The translations under genes were made by a program, and so were the position numbers. Source: an uncultured Alphaproteobacteria bacterium (GTDB lineage Bacteria; Pseudomonadota; Alphaproteobacteria; RF32; CAG-239). From it: DNA of 39,792 nt. Every line of letters starts with the position of its first letter. The first letter of the stretch is position 1. Where the stretch lies: positions 1 through 39,792 of the forward strand of contig CALXTS010000017.1 of assembly GCA_944391465.1 (NCBI GenBank), read 5' to 3'. A model generated the notes under the pieces. It worked only from the letters and a program-made list of their open reading frames with translations, had not been told where the DNA came from and did not search any database. Positions 25,397 through 33,010 of the stretch are shown piece by piece.

Positions 25397-26014
25397 CTAA
25401 ATATATTTAACTGCCAAAAAACCACCGATTAACAAAATCAAAAAAAGAATTGAAAGAATACCGAGATTCTTTTCAATATAAACTTTCATAGGCTCTCCGT
25501 ATTTTTTCAACAACCAAGCAACCAAATAAAAACGCATACCTCTGGCAATAACCGAGGCAACGGCAAAAGTAATCAAATCCAGATAAACGACCCCGCTAGC
25601 AATCGTTATAACTTTATATGGAAAAGGTGTTATTCCGGCTCCAAAAACTATCCATGCCCCCCATTGATGATAATAATCCTTAAACACATCAAACTGGTGC
25701 ATATAACCATAAAAATTTAAAATCGGTTTAGCAATCAAATCAAAAAAGAAAACCCCGATTCCATAACCGAAAAAACCACCCAACACACTGGCAACAGTAG
25801 CCAACAAAGCGATTCTATAGGCTTTTTGAGGAAGAGCCAAAACCATAGGAATCAACATAACATCTGGCGGAATCGGAAAGAAGGAACTCTCGGTAAAAGC
25901 AACCAAAAATAAAAAATACATCGCATTCGGGCGAGCCGCCAAATCTATAAAATAATCATAACAAGCCTTAGCAAAATTATGAAAAGCCATATAAAAGTTC
26001 TTTAAAATTCCCAT
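25397..26014 (-). CDS. VTT-domain (DedA/YqaA-like) membrane protein
   Basis: Integral inner-membrane protein of the VTT superfamily, some members of which move undecaprenyl phosphate or other phospholipids across the membrane. Seen here are FLVAFTESSFFPIPPDVMLI, the glycine-rich GGFFGYGIG, and the re-entrant GAGITPFPYKVITIASG. Two further hydrophobic stretches end the protein. It resembles the YqaA (COG1238) branch. I chose the ATG at 26014 (205 residues), which has AAAGGAA 7 bases upstream. The open frame to 26107 would overlap folD. It is 74 bases downstream of folD on the same strand. Confidence 0.82.
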   Translation of the reverse strand: MGILKNFYMAFHNFAKACYDYFIDLAARPNAMYFLFLVAFTESSFFPIPPDVMLIPMVLALPQKAYRIALLATVASVLGGFFGYGIGVFFFDLIAKPILNFYGYMHQFDVFKDYYHQWGAWIVFGAGITPFPYKVITIASGVVYLDLITFAVASVIARGMRFYLVAWLLKKYGEPMKVYIEKNLGILSILFLILLIGGFLAVKYI

Positions 26015-26088
26015 AAACAGTTCCTTTATTTTAATACGCTCAAAAACATTATCTTTAAAATCTAAAAATAATCTGAATTTAAATATTT

Positions 26089-27003
26089 TTAATGATGACA
26101 ATGACATTCATGCGCATGATGTTTTCCGCAACAACAAGAATGAGAATCTTCATGCTGTTTCTGATGAATATAGGCCTCCCATGTATTTTCTAAAAGCATT
26201 GCAATTGTCATCGGGCCAACACCGCCGGGAACCGGAGTAATAAAAGCAGCTTTATTAAGAGCTTCATCAAAATCAACATCTCCGCACAATTTACCATTTT
26301 CATCATGGTTTATACCAACATCAACAACCACGGCACCTTCTTTAATCCAATCACCTTTGACCATTTTAGGGCGACCGGTTGCACAAACAAGAATATCAGC
26401 TTCTCTAGTCAAATCAGGTAAATTTTCTGTTTTAGAGTGAGCAATCGTAACCGTACAGTTCTGGTTAAGTAAAAGCATTGACAAGGGTTTTCCGACAATA
26501 TTTGAGCGCCCGATAATAACAGCTCTCTTACCATTTAAGTTATCACAACAACTCTGAATCAGTTTTAAAATGCCCTTCGGTGTTGCCGCAACGATTGCAT
26601 GAGGATCATTTGCTTGAAGCAATCCGGTATTATACGGACTAAAACCATCAACATCTTTTTCCGGACTAATCACTTCCAAAACTTTTTGAGGATTAATTTG
26701 AGCCGGAAGGGGTTGTTGAACAATAATTCCATGAATATGGTGGTTTTCATTTAATTCTTGCAAACTTTTTAGAAGAGCATTTTCACCTATGGTATCGGAA
26801 AATTCATAAATTTCGCATCCCATTCCGACTTCTTCAGCGGCTTTTTTCTTATTACGAACATAGATTTGACTTGCCGGATTCTCTCCCACCAAAACCACCG
26901 CCAAAACCGGCATATAATCATCATCTGAAGCCTCAATTTTTTTTGCCAAATCCGCTCTTATTTCAGCGGCAATTTTTTTTCCATCAATTATCTGCGCAGT
27001 CAT
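26089..27003 (-). CDS. folD: FolD bifunctional dehydrogenase/cyclohydrolase with a Cys/His-rich tail
   Basis: Interconverts methylene-, methenyl- and 10-formyl-tetrahydrofolate with NADP. The catalytic set is YVRNK (Tyr48, Lys52), VQQPLP, SPEKDVDGF, the NADP loop IIGRSNIVGKPLSMLL and the C-terminal TPVPGGVGPMT. The usual core ends near residue 283. Another 20 or so residues follow (EDSHSCCCGKHH then AHECHCHH), of which 12 of the last 20 are Cys or His. Such a tail is typical of metal-handling proteins and not of FolD. The stop lies 74 bases from the next gene's ATG, so the tail is not forced by a gene overlap. The ATG lies inside the end of the DUF167 gene. Confidence 0.95.
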   Translation of the reverse strand: MTAQIIDGKKIAAEIRADLAKKIEASDDDYMPVLAVVLVGENPASQIYVRNKKKAAEEVGMGCEIYEFSDTIGENALLKSLQELNENHHIHGIIVQQPLPAQINPQKVLEVISPEKDVDGFSPYNTGLLQANDPHAIVAATPKGILKLIQSCCDNLNGKRAVIIGRSNIVGKPLSMLLLNQNCTVTIAHSKTENLPDLTREADILVCATGRPKMVKGDWIKEGAVVVDVGINHDENGKLCGDVDFDEALNKAAFITPVPGGVGPMTIAMLLENTWEAYIHQKQHEDSHSCCCGKHHAHECHCHH

Positions 27004-27313
27004 CTAAATTTCCCAACCACTTATTCAATCTATCTTCCAATTCTGAAACATTTCCTGAGATTAATATTTTTTTATAACGATCAAGCTCTCCGCTGATTAT
27101 TTTAAAATTTGATTTAGCCACTTTTAAATTTTTGCTTAAAAACTTAACAAGTTCCTGATTTGCCTTTCCTTTTTCAGGAACGCTGATGACATTAATTTTC
27201 AAATACTCATCACCCTCGGGAGATATCCACCACCCGTTTTCTTTACAAACGGAAGAGTTAGGGGTTAGCCTAACTCTAAATACAATACCATCTGTTAAAA
27301 TCTCAAATTTCAA
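26984..27313 (-). CDS. DUF167 (YggU family) protein
   Basis: Small conserved protein, 109 residues, of unknown function. The typical pattern is present: VFRVRLTPNSSV near the start, LKINVISVPEKGKANQELVKFLSKNLKV in the middle, and ISGELDRYKKILI. The start appears to be TTG at 27313, because no ATG or GTG lies at the family's N-terminus and yggT ends four bases upstream. It overlaps folD by 20 bases. The order yggT-DUF167-folD is conserved in alphaproteobacteria. Confidence 0.83.
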   Translation of the reverse strand: MKFEILTDGIVFRVRLTPNSSVCKENGWWISPEGDEYLKINVISVPEKGKANQELVKFLSKNLKVAKSNFKIISGELDRYKKILISGNVSELEDRLNKWLGNLDDCADN

Positions 27314-27316
27314 AAT

Positions 27317-27616
27317 CTATACCAAAAGAGAACTTAAACGAAAAATAACGCGACTGATAAAAATCAAGGCCAAAAGCAAAATAAACGGAGAAAAGTCAAT
27401 TCCGGCAATAGACGGAACTTTTTCTCTGATTTTTGCATAAACAGGCTCAGTAATTTTATCAAGCATTTCAACGGTTTTCTGAGAATATTTGTTAGAAGCC
27501 TCAAGAATTTTAAAATGCAACAACCAATACAGAACAACCTGAACTACAACTAATTTGAAATAGATATCAACCAACAAACCAATAATATAAAGGAACGGTT
27601 CAAAAATAGCACCCAT
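27317..27616 (-). CDS. YggT-family membrane protein
   Basis: A 99-residue inner-membrane protein with two hydrophobic stretches: FLYIIGLLVDIYFKLVVVQV near the start and FSPFILLLALIFISRVIF near the end. Between them lies the family's I(T/L)EPVYAKIREKVPSIAGIDFSP-like loop. The role is not firmly known; related proteins are linked to osmotic shock and, in Gram-positives, division. I chose the ATG at 27616, with AGGAG 8 bases upstream, over a TTG two codons earlier. A 6-bp hairpin (27630-27649) abuts that ribosome site. Confidence 0.86.
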   Translation of the reverse strand: MGAIFEPFLYIIGLLVDIYFKLVVVQVVLYWLLHFKILEASNKYSQKTVEMLDKITEPVYAKIREKVPSIAGIDFSPFILLLALIFISRVIFRLSSLLV

Positions 27617-27692
27617 TTCCAAAACTCCTAAGCAGATTAAAAACTGCTTTAATTTGACTCGTTTTTATAAGGTTTGTCAATTCCAAAACACG

Positions 27693-28655
27693 TTATACAG
27701 AACGAACTTTTTGATTATAAGCATTAACCGTAAATCCGATTCGGCGATTTTGCGAACGCTCAAAGATATCACGTTCAACCATTCTATCGCCTTCTTTCTT
27801 CTGCAATTCCAAATAATGTTGCTTAATATCTTCTTTTGACATTCCTTGCCGCATCAGCGTAAAAACCAAACGCGGATTCGCATCCATTAAACGCTGCACT
27901 TTACGTTCAGCATCAGAGACACTAAGAGTAACCGGATGATAGCTGTTAAAAAAGTCTTCTACCTTGCTACCCAAAACGGCATTAGCCATTTCAGCTTTCA
28001 TTCTTTCTTCAAAGTAGCTTTCTCTCTTTCGATCAGCTCTATCTTTTGTATTCATCATACTCTCTTTAAGACGAAGCAACTCCGACCTTTTGAATAAAAG
28101 GAACTTTAATTTGGCCGCAGCTTTTTCTTTATATTCACGCGAGCCGTTAAACATTGTAATCTGATACAACTCAATAACTCTGGAGAGCTCAATATCACGT
28201 TCATTCAAAAAACCTATAAAACCATTCCGACGATCAACCTCTTCTTGAGTGGTTCCGTTTGTATAAATGTCGGTACGAATTTCTTGTTCGGTTTTTACCC
28301 ATTCCCGATATTCAGCTTCAGGGCTGATACTGGCATCATTTTGCTGTTCAATGGATGCAATAATATATACCCAGTCACTGCTCCCGCCCAAATCCTGTTT
28401 TTGCATATCATCTAAGGACAACCTTGTGTCTCTTAAATAATATTTTGGATTTTGTTGTATATATCGTTTCATCAACTCATCGGCAGCAACGGAAGTAACA
28501 TCACCGGTATTATAAGTTTCTCCGGCAAGTTTTGTATTCGGACTCAACTGATTATCCCGCAAACTTCCGACTTTTTTTTCAAAATCTTGAGTAGGCACGG
28601 TGCTAAAGAGCTGACGAACTTCTGCGTATCTGTTATTATTCATAATCTCATTCAT
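27693..28655 (-). CDS. Unrecognised charged, helical protein (320 residues)
   Basis: I recognise no family. The protein is soluble, rich in Arg, Glu, Lys and Gln, and looks mostly helical. It has a long charged helix at about residues 175-225 (EKAAAKLKFLLFKRSEL then MNTKDRADRKRESYFEERM). There is a segment NPKYYLRDTRLSLDDM near residue 72 and the C-terminus is basic (SQNRRIGFTVNAYNQKVRSV). There is no signal peptide or membrane segment. GAGGA lies 8 bases before the ATG at 28655; a TTG two codons earlier is less likely. It follows the TerB-like gene by 20 bases on the same strand, which suggests a shared job. Codon use matches its neighbours, so it is native or long resident. Confidence 0.68.
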   Translation of the reverse strand: MNEIMNNNRYAEVRQLFSTVPTQDFEKKVGSLRDNQLSPNTKLAGETYNTGDVTSVAADELMKRYIQQNPKYYLRDTRLSLDDMQKQDLGGSSDWVYIIASIEQQNDASISPEAEYREWVKTEQEIRTDIYTNGTTQEEVDRRNGFIGFLNERDIELSRVIELYQITMFNGSREYKEKAAAKLKFLLFKRSELLRLKESMMNTKDRADRKRESYFEERMKAEMANAVLGSKVEDFFNSYHPVTLSVSDAERKVQRLMDANPRLVFTLMRQGMSKEDIKQHYLELQKKEGDRMVERDIFERSQNRRIGFTVNAYNQKVRSV

Positions 28656-28675
28656 CTGCAAATCCTCATTTTAGG

Positions 28676-29107
28676 TTAAAATTTTTCAAAAATAATTTTA
28701 CCTCTTTCCTGCAGAATAATCCGGTCGATTACCCACTGGCTGATATCTTGAATTTTTTCCAAATCCAATCCCATAGCCTCTCCGGCCTTTCCGATTAAAA
28801 AGATTTCTTCTTCAGACATATCGCCGTCAAAATTAGCCAACATGCACATTTCTTTGATTAAATCCATAGCCAAACGCCTGTCTTTAATAGAAGACAATAA
28901 TTTTAACAACTCATCATCACTGATATTTTCCGTTATTTCAGAAAGTGATGATTTAGGCAAATTAAACATAATCGCCATGCCGCGGATAAAGTCTTTTTCT
29001 TCATCATCAACATTATTGTCGGCTTTTGCGAGTTTAACCAAAGCCTTCATAAAAATTTTTTTCTCATTTTCGGTCATTGCTTTTGTGTAACTTAATTCGT
29101 TTTCCAT
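28676..29107 (-). CDS. TerB-like (tellurite-resistance TerB domain) protein
   Basis: A 143-residue all-helical acidic protein with the TerB/DjlA-N pattern of paired repeats. ALVKLAKADNNVDDEEKDF and MCMLANFDGDMSEEEIFLI each pair a helix with an acidic Ca2+-loop-like turn. It has no other domains. TerB members occur in phage and stress responses or at membranes, but a lone TerB domain does not show resistance to tellurite. It heads a two-gene operon with the unrecognised 320-residue protein. A promoter lies upstream. Confidence 0.75.
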   Translation of the reverse strand: MENELSYTKAMTENEKKIFMKALVKLAKADNNVDDEEKDFIRGMAIMFNLPKSSLSEITENISDDELLKLLSSIKDRRLAMDLIKEMCMLANFDGDMSEEEIFLIGKAGEAMGLDLEKIQDISQWVIDRIILQERGKIIFEKF

Positions 29108-29142
29108 AGAAAATGCTCCCTTATCCGTTTATTTGTAACAGT

Positions 29143-29170
29143 ATTCTACCAAAAAATGGCGTTTTTTCAA
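29143..29170 (-). promoter_or_regulatory. Promoter for the TerB-like operon
   Basis: On the minus strand, TTGAAA (29165-29170) and TAGAAT (29143-29148) are separated by 16 bases, 36 bases before the TerB-like ATG. A good vegetative promoter candidate. Confidence 0.5.
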
Positions 29171-29229
29171 TCAAAAAGCATCAAAATAAAAATAAACAGC
29201 TTCTAAGCAATTCTAATAATAAAAAATAT

Positions 29230-29258
29230 TTGAAATTAGAAAGCTGATGTTTTAGAGT
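29230..29258 (+). promoter_or_regulatory. Promoter for the miaB operon
   Basis: TTGAAA (29230-29235) and TAGAGT (29253-29258) are 17 bases apart, 38 bases before the miaB GTG start. It shares the 189-base divergent gap with the TerB-like operon promoter. Nothing else is evident in that gap. Confidence 0.45.
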
Positions 29259-29296
29259 AAAAAGATAAAGCTAATAAATAATTAAAAGAGAAATCT

Positions 29297-30631
29297 GTGA
29301 AAAAATATTATATCAAAACTTTTGGCTGTCAGATGAATGTTTACGATTCTCATCGAATAGCCGTTATCTTAGAGAACTTAGGATTCAAACCGGCAACATC
29401 ATTACCTGATGCCGACCTTGTTATATTTAACACATGCCATATCCGAGAAAAGGCTGCAGAAAAAGTTTTTTCAGACCTCGGTCGTCTTAATCTGATAAAA
29501 GAAGAAAGAGCCGCTAGCGGAAAAGACACCATCATAGGTCTTGTCGGATGCGTTGTTCAAGCAGAAGACCAACAAATCGCCAAACGTTCACCTTTTGTTG
29601 ACTTTGCTTTGGGTCCGCTCACTTATCATCGTATTCCTGAAATTCTTGCCCAAATATCTCGCAAAAAAGGAATTACACTTATTGATACGGAATTTCCGGC
29701 AGAGTCAAAATTTGATTACTTACCGGAAAACAAATCCGAAGGCGGATGCTCCTTTTTGGCAATTCAAGAAGGATGTAATAACTTCTGCACCTATTGCGTT
29801 GTTCCTTACACGCGCGGTATAGAAACATCACGTCCGGTTGAGGAAATCATCAAAGAAGCAAAACTTCTTGTTGAAGGAGGTTCTGTTGAGCTCAATTTGC
29901 TCGGACAAAACGTTAACTCTTACCATGGAGAAGACGCTGATGGAAAAGAAAGAAATTTAGCCTATTTACTGCGCCGTCTGAATGAAATTGACGGATTAAA
30001 GAGGATTCGTTACACCACGTCTTACCCGGCCGATGTTAATGATGAATTGATAGCCTGCCACCGAGATTTACCCAAATTAATGCCCTATTTGCATTTACCG
30101 ATACAATCCGGATCGGATTCGATTCTTAAAGCCATGAACCGCAGACATACATCCGGACAATACCTTGAAATAATTGATAAACTCCGTGAAGCCAATCCCT
30201 CTCTTGGTTTTTCATCAGACTTTATTGTCGGCTTCCCCGGAGAAACCGATTCTGATTTTGAAGCAACCTTAGATGTTGTAAAAAAAGTCAAATACATTCA
30301 GGCTTTTTCATTCAAATATTCCCGAAGAGCAGGAACTCCTGCCGCCTTAATGCCTAATCAGGTTGAAGAAAAAGTAAAAAAAGAAAGACTGGAAATACTG
30401 CAAAATTTACTATTCTCTTACCAATTAAAGTTTAATAAAGAAAGTATCGGTAAAATAATGCCGGTATTATTTGAGATAAAAGGACGCCATAAAGGCCAGC
30501 TTATAGGGCGAACACCATATATGCAAAACCTTCATGCAGAACTGGGAAAAGAATATCTCAATAAAATAGTTAATATGAGGGTAACCGAAGCCACAACGAA
30601 CTCGCTTACCGGAATAAAAGAAGGAGAATAA
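29297..30631 (+). CDS. miaB: MiaB, tRNA-2-methylthio-N6-dimethylallyladenosine synthase
   Basis: Radical-SAM methylthiotransferase that adds the 2-methylthio group to i6A37 of tRNA. The N-terminal domain binds an auxiliary [4Fe-4S] cluster through Cys in TFGCQMNVYDS, FNTCHIRE and LVGCVVQ. The radical-SAM CxxxCxxC is EGCNNFCTYCVVPYTRG. The C-terminal TRAM domain (about 375-440) is present. The start is GTG, with AAGAGA upstream. It is the first gene of miaB-phoH-ybeY-corC-lnt and phoH begins three bases after it. TsaD, which modifies A37 of ANN-decoding tRNAs, is also in this window. Confidence 0.95.
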   Translation: MKKYYIKTFGCQMNVYDSHRIAVILENLGFKPATSLPDADLVIFNTCHIREKAAEKVFSDLGRLNLIKEERAASGKDTIIGLVGCVVQAEDQQIAKRSPFVDFALGPLTYHRIPEILAQISRKKGITLIDTEFPAESKFDYLPENKSEGGCSFLAIQEGCNNFCTYCVVPYTRGIETSRPVEEIIKEAKLLVEGGSVELNLLGQNVNSYHGEDADGKERNLAYLLRRLNEIDGLKRIRYTTSYPADVNDELIACHRDLPKLMPYLHLPIQSGSDSILKAMNRRHTSGQYLEIIDKLREANPSLGFSSDFIVGFPGETDSDFEATLDVVKKVKYIQAFSFKYSRRAGTPAALMPNQVEEKVKKERLEILQNLLFSYQLKFNKESIGKIMPVLFEIKGRHKGQLIGRTPYMQNLHAELGKEYLNKIVNMRVTEATTNSLTGIKEGE

Positions 30632-30633
30632 TC

Positions 30634-31602
30634 ATGTCCGAAATAAAATTTGAACTTTTTAACAACACACTAATACAACAATTGGTAGGACCACAAGATT
30701 GTCACCTTCGTTTATTGGAAAAAATATTAAGCGTAGAAATAGGCTCGTTTGGCAACCAAATAACCATCAAAGGCCCCAAAGATGCCGTTGAACAAGCCAA
30801 AACAGCCATAGATGTCCTTTACCATAAAGTCAGCAAAGGAATAGAAATTAATGAGCAAGAGGTAAAAGCGGCCGTAAGATTAAGTAATGAAGGTAATAAC
30901 GATTCCGTTTCCGCACAAGATTTAAGTGATATCGTTTTAAAAACAAAAAAACGTCACATTTATCCACGCTCAGCAACCCAAGCAGCATATATCCAAGAAA
31001 TGCTTAAAAACGAACTGGTTTTCGGTTTAGGACCCGCCGGTACCGGTAAAACATATCTGGCTGTCGCACTTGCCGTTTCAATGATGCTTGAAGGAAAAAT
31101 AGATAAAATAATTCTTTCCCGTCCAGCAGTTGAGGCAGGAGAAAACCTTGGCTTTTTGCCGGGAGACCTTAAAGATAAGGTTGACCCATACCTTCGCCCG
31201 CTCTATGACGCTTTATACGAAATGTTGCCGGCCGAGCAAGTCGATAAAAAGATAGCCATCGGAGAAATAGAAATTGCACCGCTTGCCTTCATGCGCGGAC
31301 GTACGTTATCTAACGCCTTTGTTATTTTGGATGAAGCGCAAAACACAACACCGATGCAAATGAAAATGTTTTTAACCAGACTTGGAGAAAACTCACGCAT
31401 GGTCGTAAACGGAGACTTGAGCCAAGTTGATTTACCGAGAGGAACAATATCCGGCCTGAGAGATGCGCTCGAAACATTGAAAAACACTCCGGGAATCAGC
31501 TCCGTTCGCTTCAATTCTTCTGACGTTGTCCGTCATGGTTTGGTTGCCAAAATCGTAAAAGCCTATGAAGAAAAAAGCAAAAAAGAATACGGCGATGAAT
31601 AA
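30634..31602 (+). CDS. phoH: PhoH-like ATPase (YbeZ)
   Basis: P-loop ATPase of the PhoH/YbeZ family, linked with YbeY in RNA and ribosome quality control. A KH-like N-terminal part (about residues 12-65) precedes the ATPase core. Walker A is GPAGTGKT (133-140), followed by ILSRPAVEAGENLGFLPGDL, the Walker B ILDEAQNTTPMQM, and NGDLSQVDLP. 322 residues is typical. AAGGAGA is well placed before the ATG. The end overlaps ybeY by 8 bases. Confidence 0.93.
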   Translation: MSEIKFELFNNTLIQQLVGPQDCHLRLLEKILSVEIGSFGNQITIKGPKDAVEQAKTAIDVLYHKVSKGIEINEQEVKAAVRLSNEGNNDSVSAQDLSDIVLKTKKRHIYPRSATQAAYIQEMLKNELVFGLGPAGTGKTYLAVALAVSMMLEGKIDKIILSRPAVEAGENLGFLPGDLKDKVDPYLRPLYDALYEMLPAEQVDKKIAIGEIEIAPLAFMRGRTLSNAFVILDEAQNTTPMQMKMFLTRLGENSRMVVNGDLSQVDLPRGTISGLRDALETLKNTPGISSVRFNSSDVVRHGLVAKIVKAYEEKSKKEYGDE

Positions 31603-32110
31603 TACTCTGAACATAATCCTTGACGAACCTCTCTGGAAAGAAGCTCTTTCTAAAGTTGAAGAATGTGCAAACATCGTATTTGAGAACACTTTGGATTATG
31701 TAAAAAACAATGAAGATATAGATTTTCTAAAAACAGATAAAACATTAAACATAAATTTATCTCTCAGCAATGATGCTGAAATTCAAAAGTTAAATTCAGA
31801 ATTCAGACAAATGAATAAACCGACAAATGTTTTGTCATTTGCCAATATAGATGACGAATATTTTGAAGAAAGCATTGCTGAAAATGATTTTATAGAACTC
31901 GGAGACATAATAATCGCACTGGAAACCATGCAAAAAGAAGCCGAGCTCAAAAAAATATCCCTACACGATCATTTTTGCCACTTATTTATACATGGTATTC
32001 TTCACCTGCTAGGTTTTGATCACCAAACAGATGAAGAGGCTGAATATATGGAGGATTTTGAAATAAAAATCCTTAAAAAAATGAATATCAACAACCCTTA
32101 CGAGGAGTAA
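31595..32110 (+). CDS. ybeY: YbeY endoribonuclease
   Basis: Zinc-dependent single-strand endoribonuclease needed for 16S rRNA 3'-end maturation and ribosome quality control. The metal site H-x3-H-x5-H is intact (His133, His137, His143 in HGILHLLGFDH), and SEFRQMNKPTNVLSF is also conserved. I chose the ATG at 31595, overlapping the phoH stop, rather than the frame's first ATG at 31565. This gives 171 residues, near the family norm. Overlap suggests coupling with phoH. Confidence 0.92.
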   Translation: MNNTLNIILDEPLWKEALSKVEECANIVFENTLDYVKNNEDIDFLKTDKTLNINLSLSNDAEIQKLNSEFRQMNKPTNVLSFANIDDEYFEESIAENDFIELGDIIIALETMQKEAELKKISLHDHFCHLFIHGILHLLGFDHQTDEEAEYMEDFEIKILKKMNINNPYEE

Positions 32111-32118
32111 TATTTGCA

Positions 32119-33009
32119 ATGTCAGAAGAGCAACATTCGCACAGTTTTTGTAGTTATGTTAAAAATTTCTTTAACCACAAACAACCGGAAACCGTACGAG
32201 AAACTATTGAAGATTTAATAGAAGAAGCAAACGAAAACGGCGACGATCAATTTAGCGAACATGAACAACTTCTATTAAGCAATATTCTCTGCCTTCGTAA
32301 TAAAAAATGTGGCAACGCAATGATTCCTCGGGCAGACATCATAGCTTTTCCCAAAAGCGGAAGCATTAATGACTTAGCCGAGTTAATGGTTACCAAAGGA
32401 CACTCAAGAATACCTATCTACGGAGAAACGCTTGATGACATTATAGGTATAGTACATGTTATAGATTTGGTAAAATATCTGCAAAGCGGAAAGAAAAATC
32501 TAAAAGTGTCCGACATTGTAACTTCCAACGTAAAATTCGTTTCTCCTTCCATGAGAGTCTTGGATCTTTTAAGAGAAATGCAGCTCAATAAAATTCATAT
32601 GGCTATGGTAATAGATGAATACGGCGGTGTTGACGGATTAGTTACAATTGAAGATTTGCTTGAAGAAATTGTCGGAAACATTGAAGATGAATATGATTTT
32701 GATGAATCTCCGGTAATTTTAGTACAAGAAAATGGAACCATCATAGCCGATGCCAAAGCCGAACTTGCAGAACTCAAAGAAATAGCCAACCTTAAATTTG
32801 ATATAGATGAAAATACAGCTGCGGATATTGATACACTTGGGGGGCTTGTTTTTCAGTTGATTCAAAGGATTCCGGCACCGGGAGAAGTTATTGACGCTCC
32901 TTGTGGCATAAAATTCCGAATTTTAGATGTAGATTCGAGAAGAATCAAAAAAATCATGATTATTCCCGAAAACACTAATATATCAGCGACAACGGAAATA
33001 AAGGAATAG
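32119..33009 (+). CDS. CorC/HlyC-type CBS-domain protein
   Basis: Soluble protein of 296 residues with a CBS pair (about residues 75-200) and a CorC_HlyC domain (about 215-285). Markers are MIPRADIIAFP, GHSRIPIYGETLDDIIGIVH, MVIDEYGGVDGLVTIEDLLE and the C-terminal RIPAPGEVI. It lacks the DUF21 membrane domain of the CNNM protein at 19292. E. coli CorC acts in Mg/Co efflux, and some alphaproteobacterial members are called TlyC/HlyC without clear haemolysin activity. The ybeY-corC-lnt neighbourhood is widely conserved, hinting at an envelope or ribosome role. GAGGAG precedes the ATG by about 11 bases. Confidence 0.88.
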   Translation: MSEEQHSHSFCSYVKNFFNHKQPETVRETIEDLIEEANENGDDQFSEHEQLLLSNILCLRNKKCGNAMIPRADIIAFPKSGSINDLAELMVTKGHSRIPIYGETLDDIIGIVHVIDLVKYLQSGKKNLKVSDIVTSNVKFVSPSMRVLDLLREMQLNKIHMAMVIDEYGGVDGLVTIEDLLEEIVGNIEDEYDFDESPVILVQENGTIIADAKAELAELKEIANLKFDIDENTAADIDTLGGLVFQLIQRIPAPGEVIDAPCGIKFRILDVDSRRIKKIMIIPENTNISATTEIKE

Positions 33010-33010
33010 C

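Noticed and set aside
29156..29206. A 16-codon frame in the TerB/miaB gap
   Set aside because: Too short, no ribosome site, and it crosses the promoter of the divergent operon.
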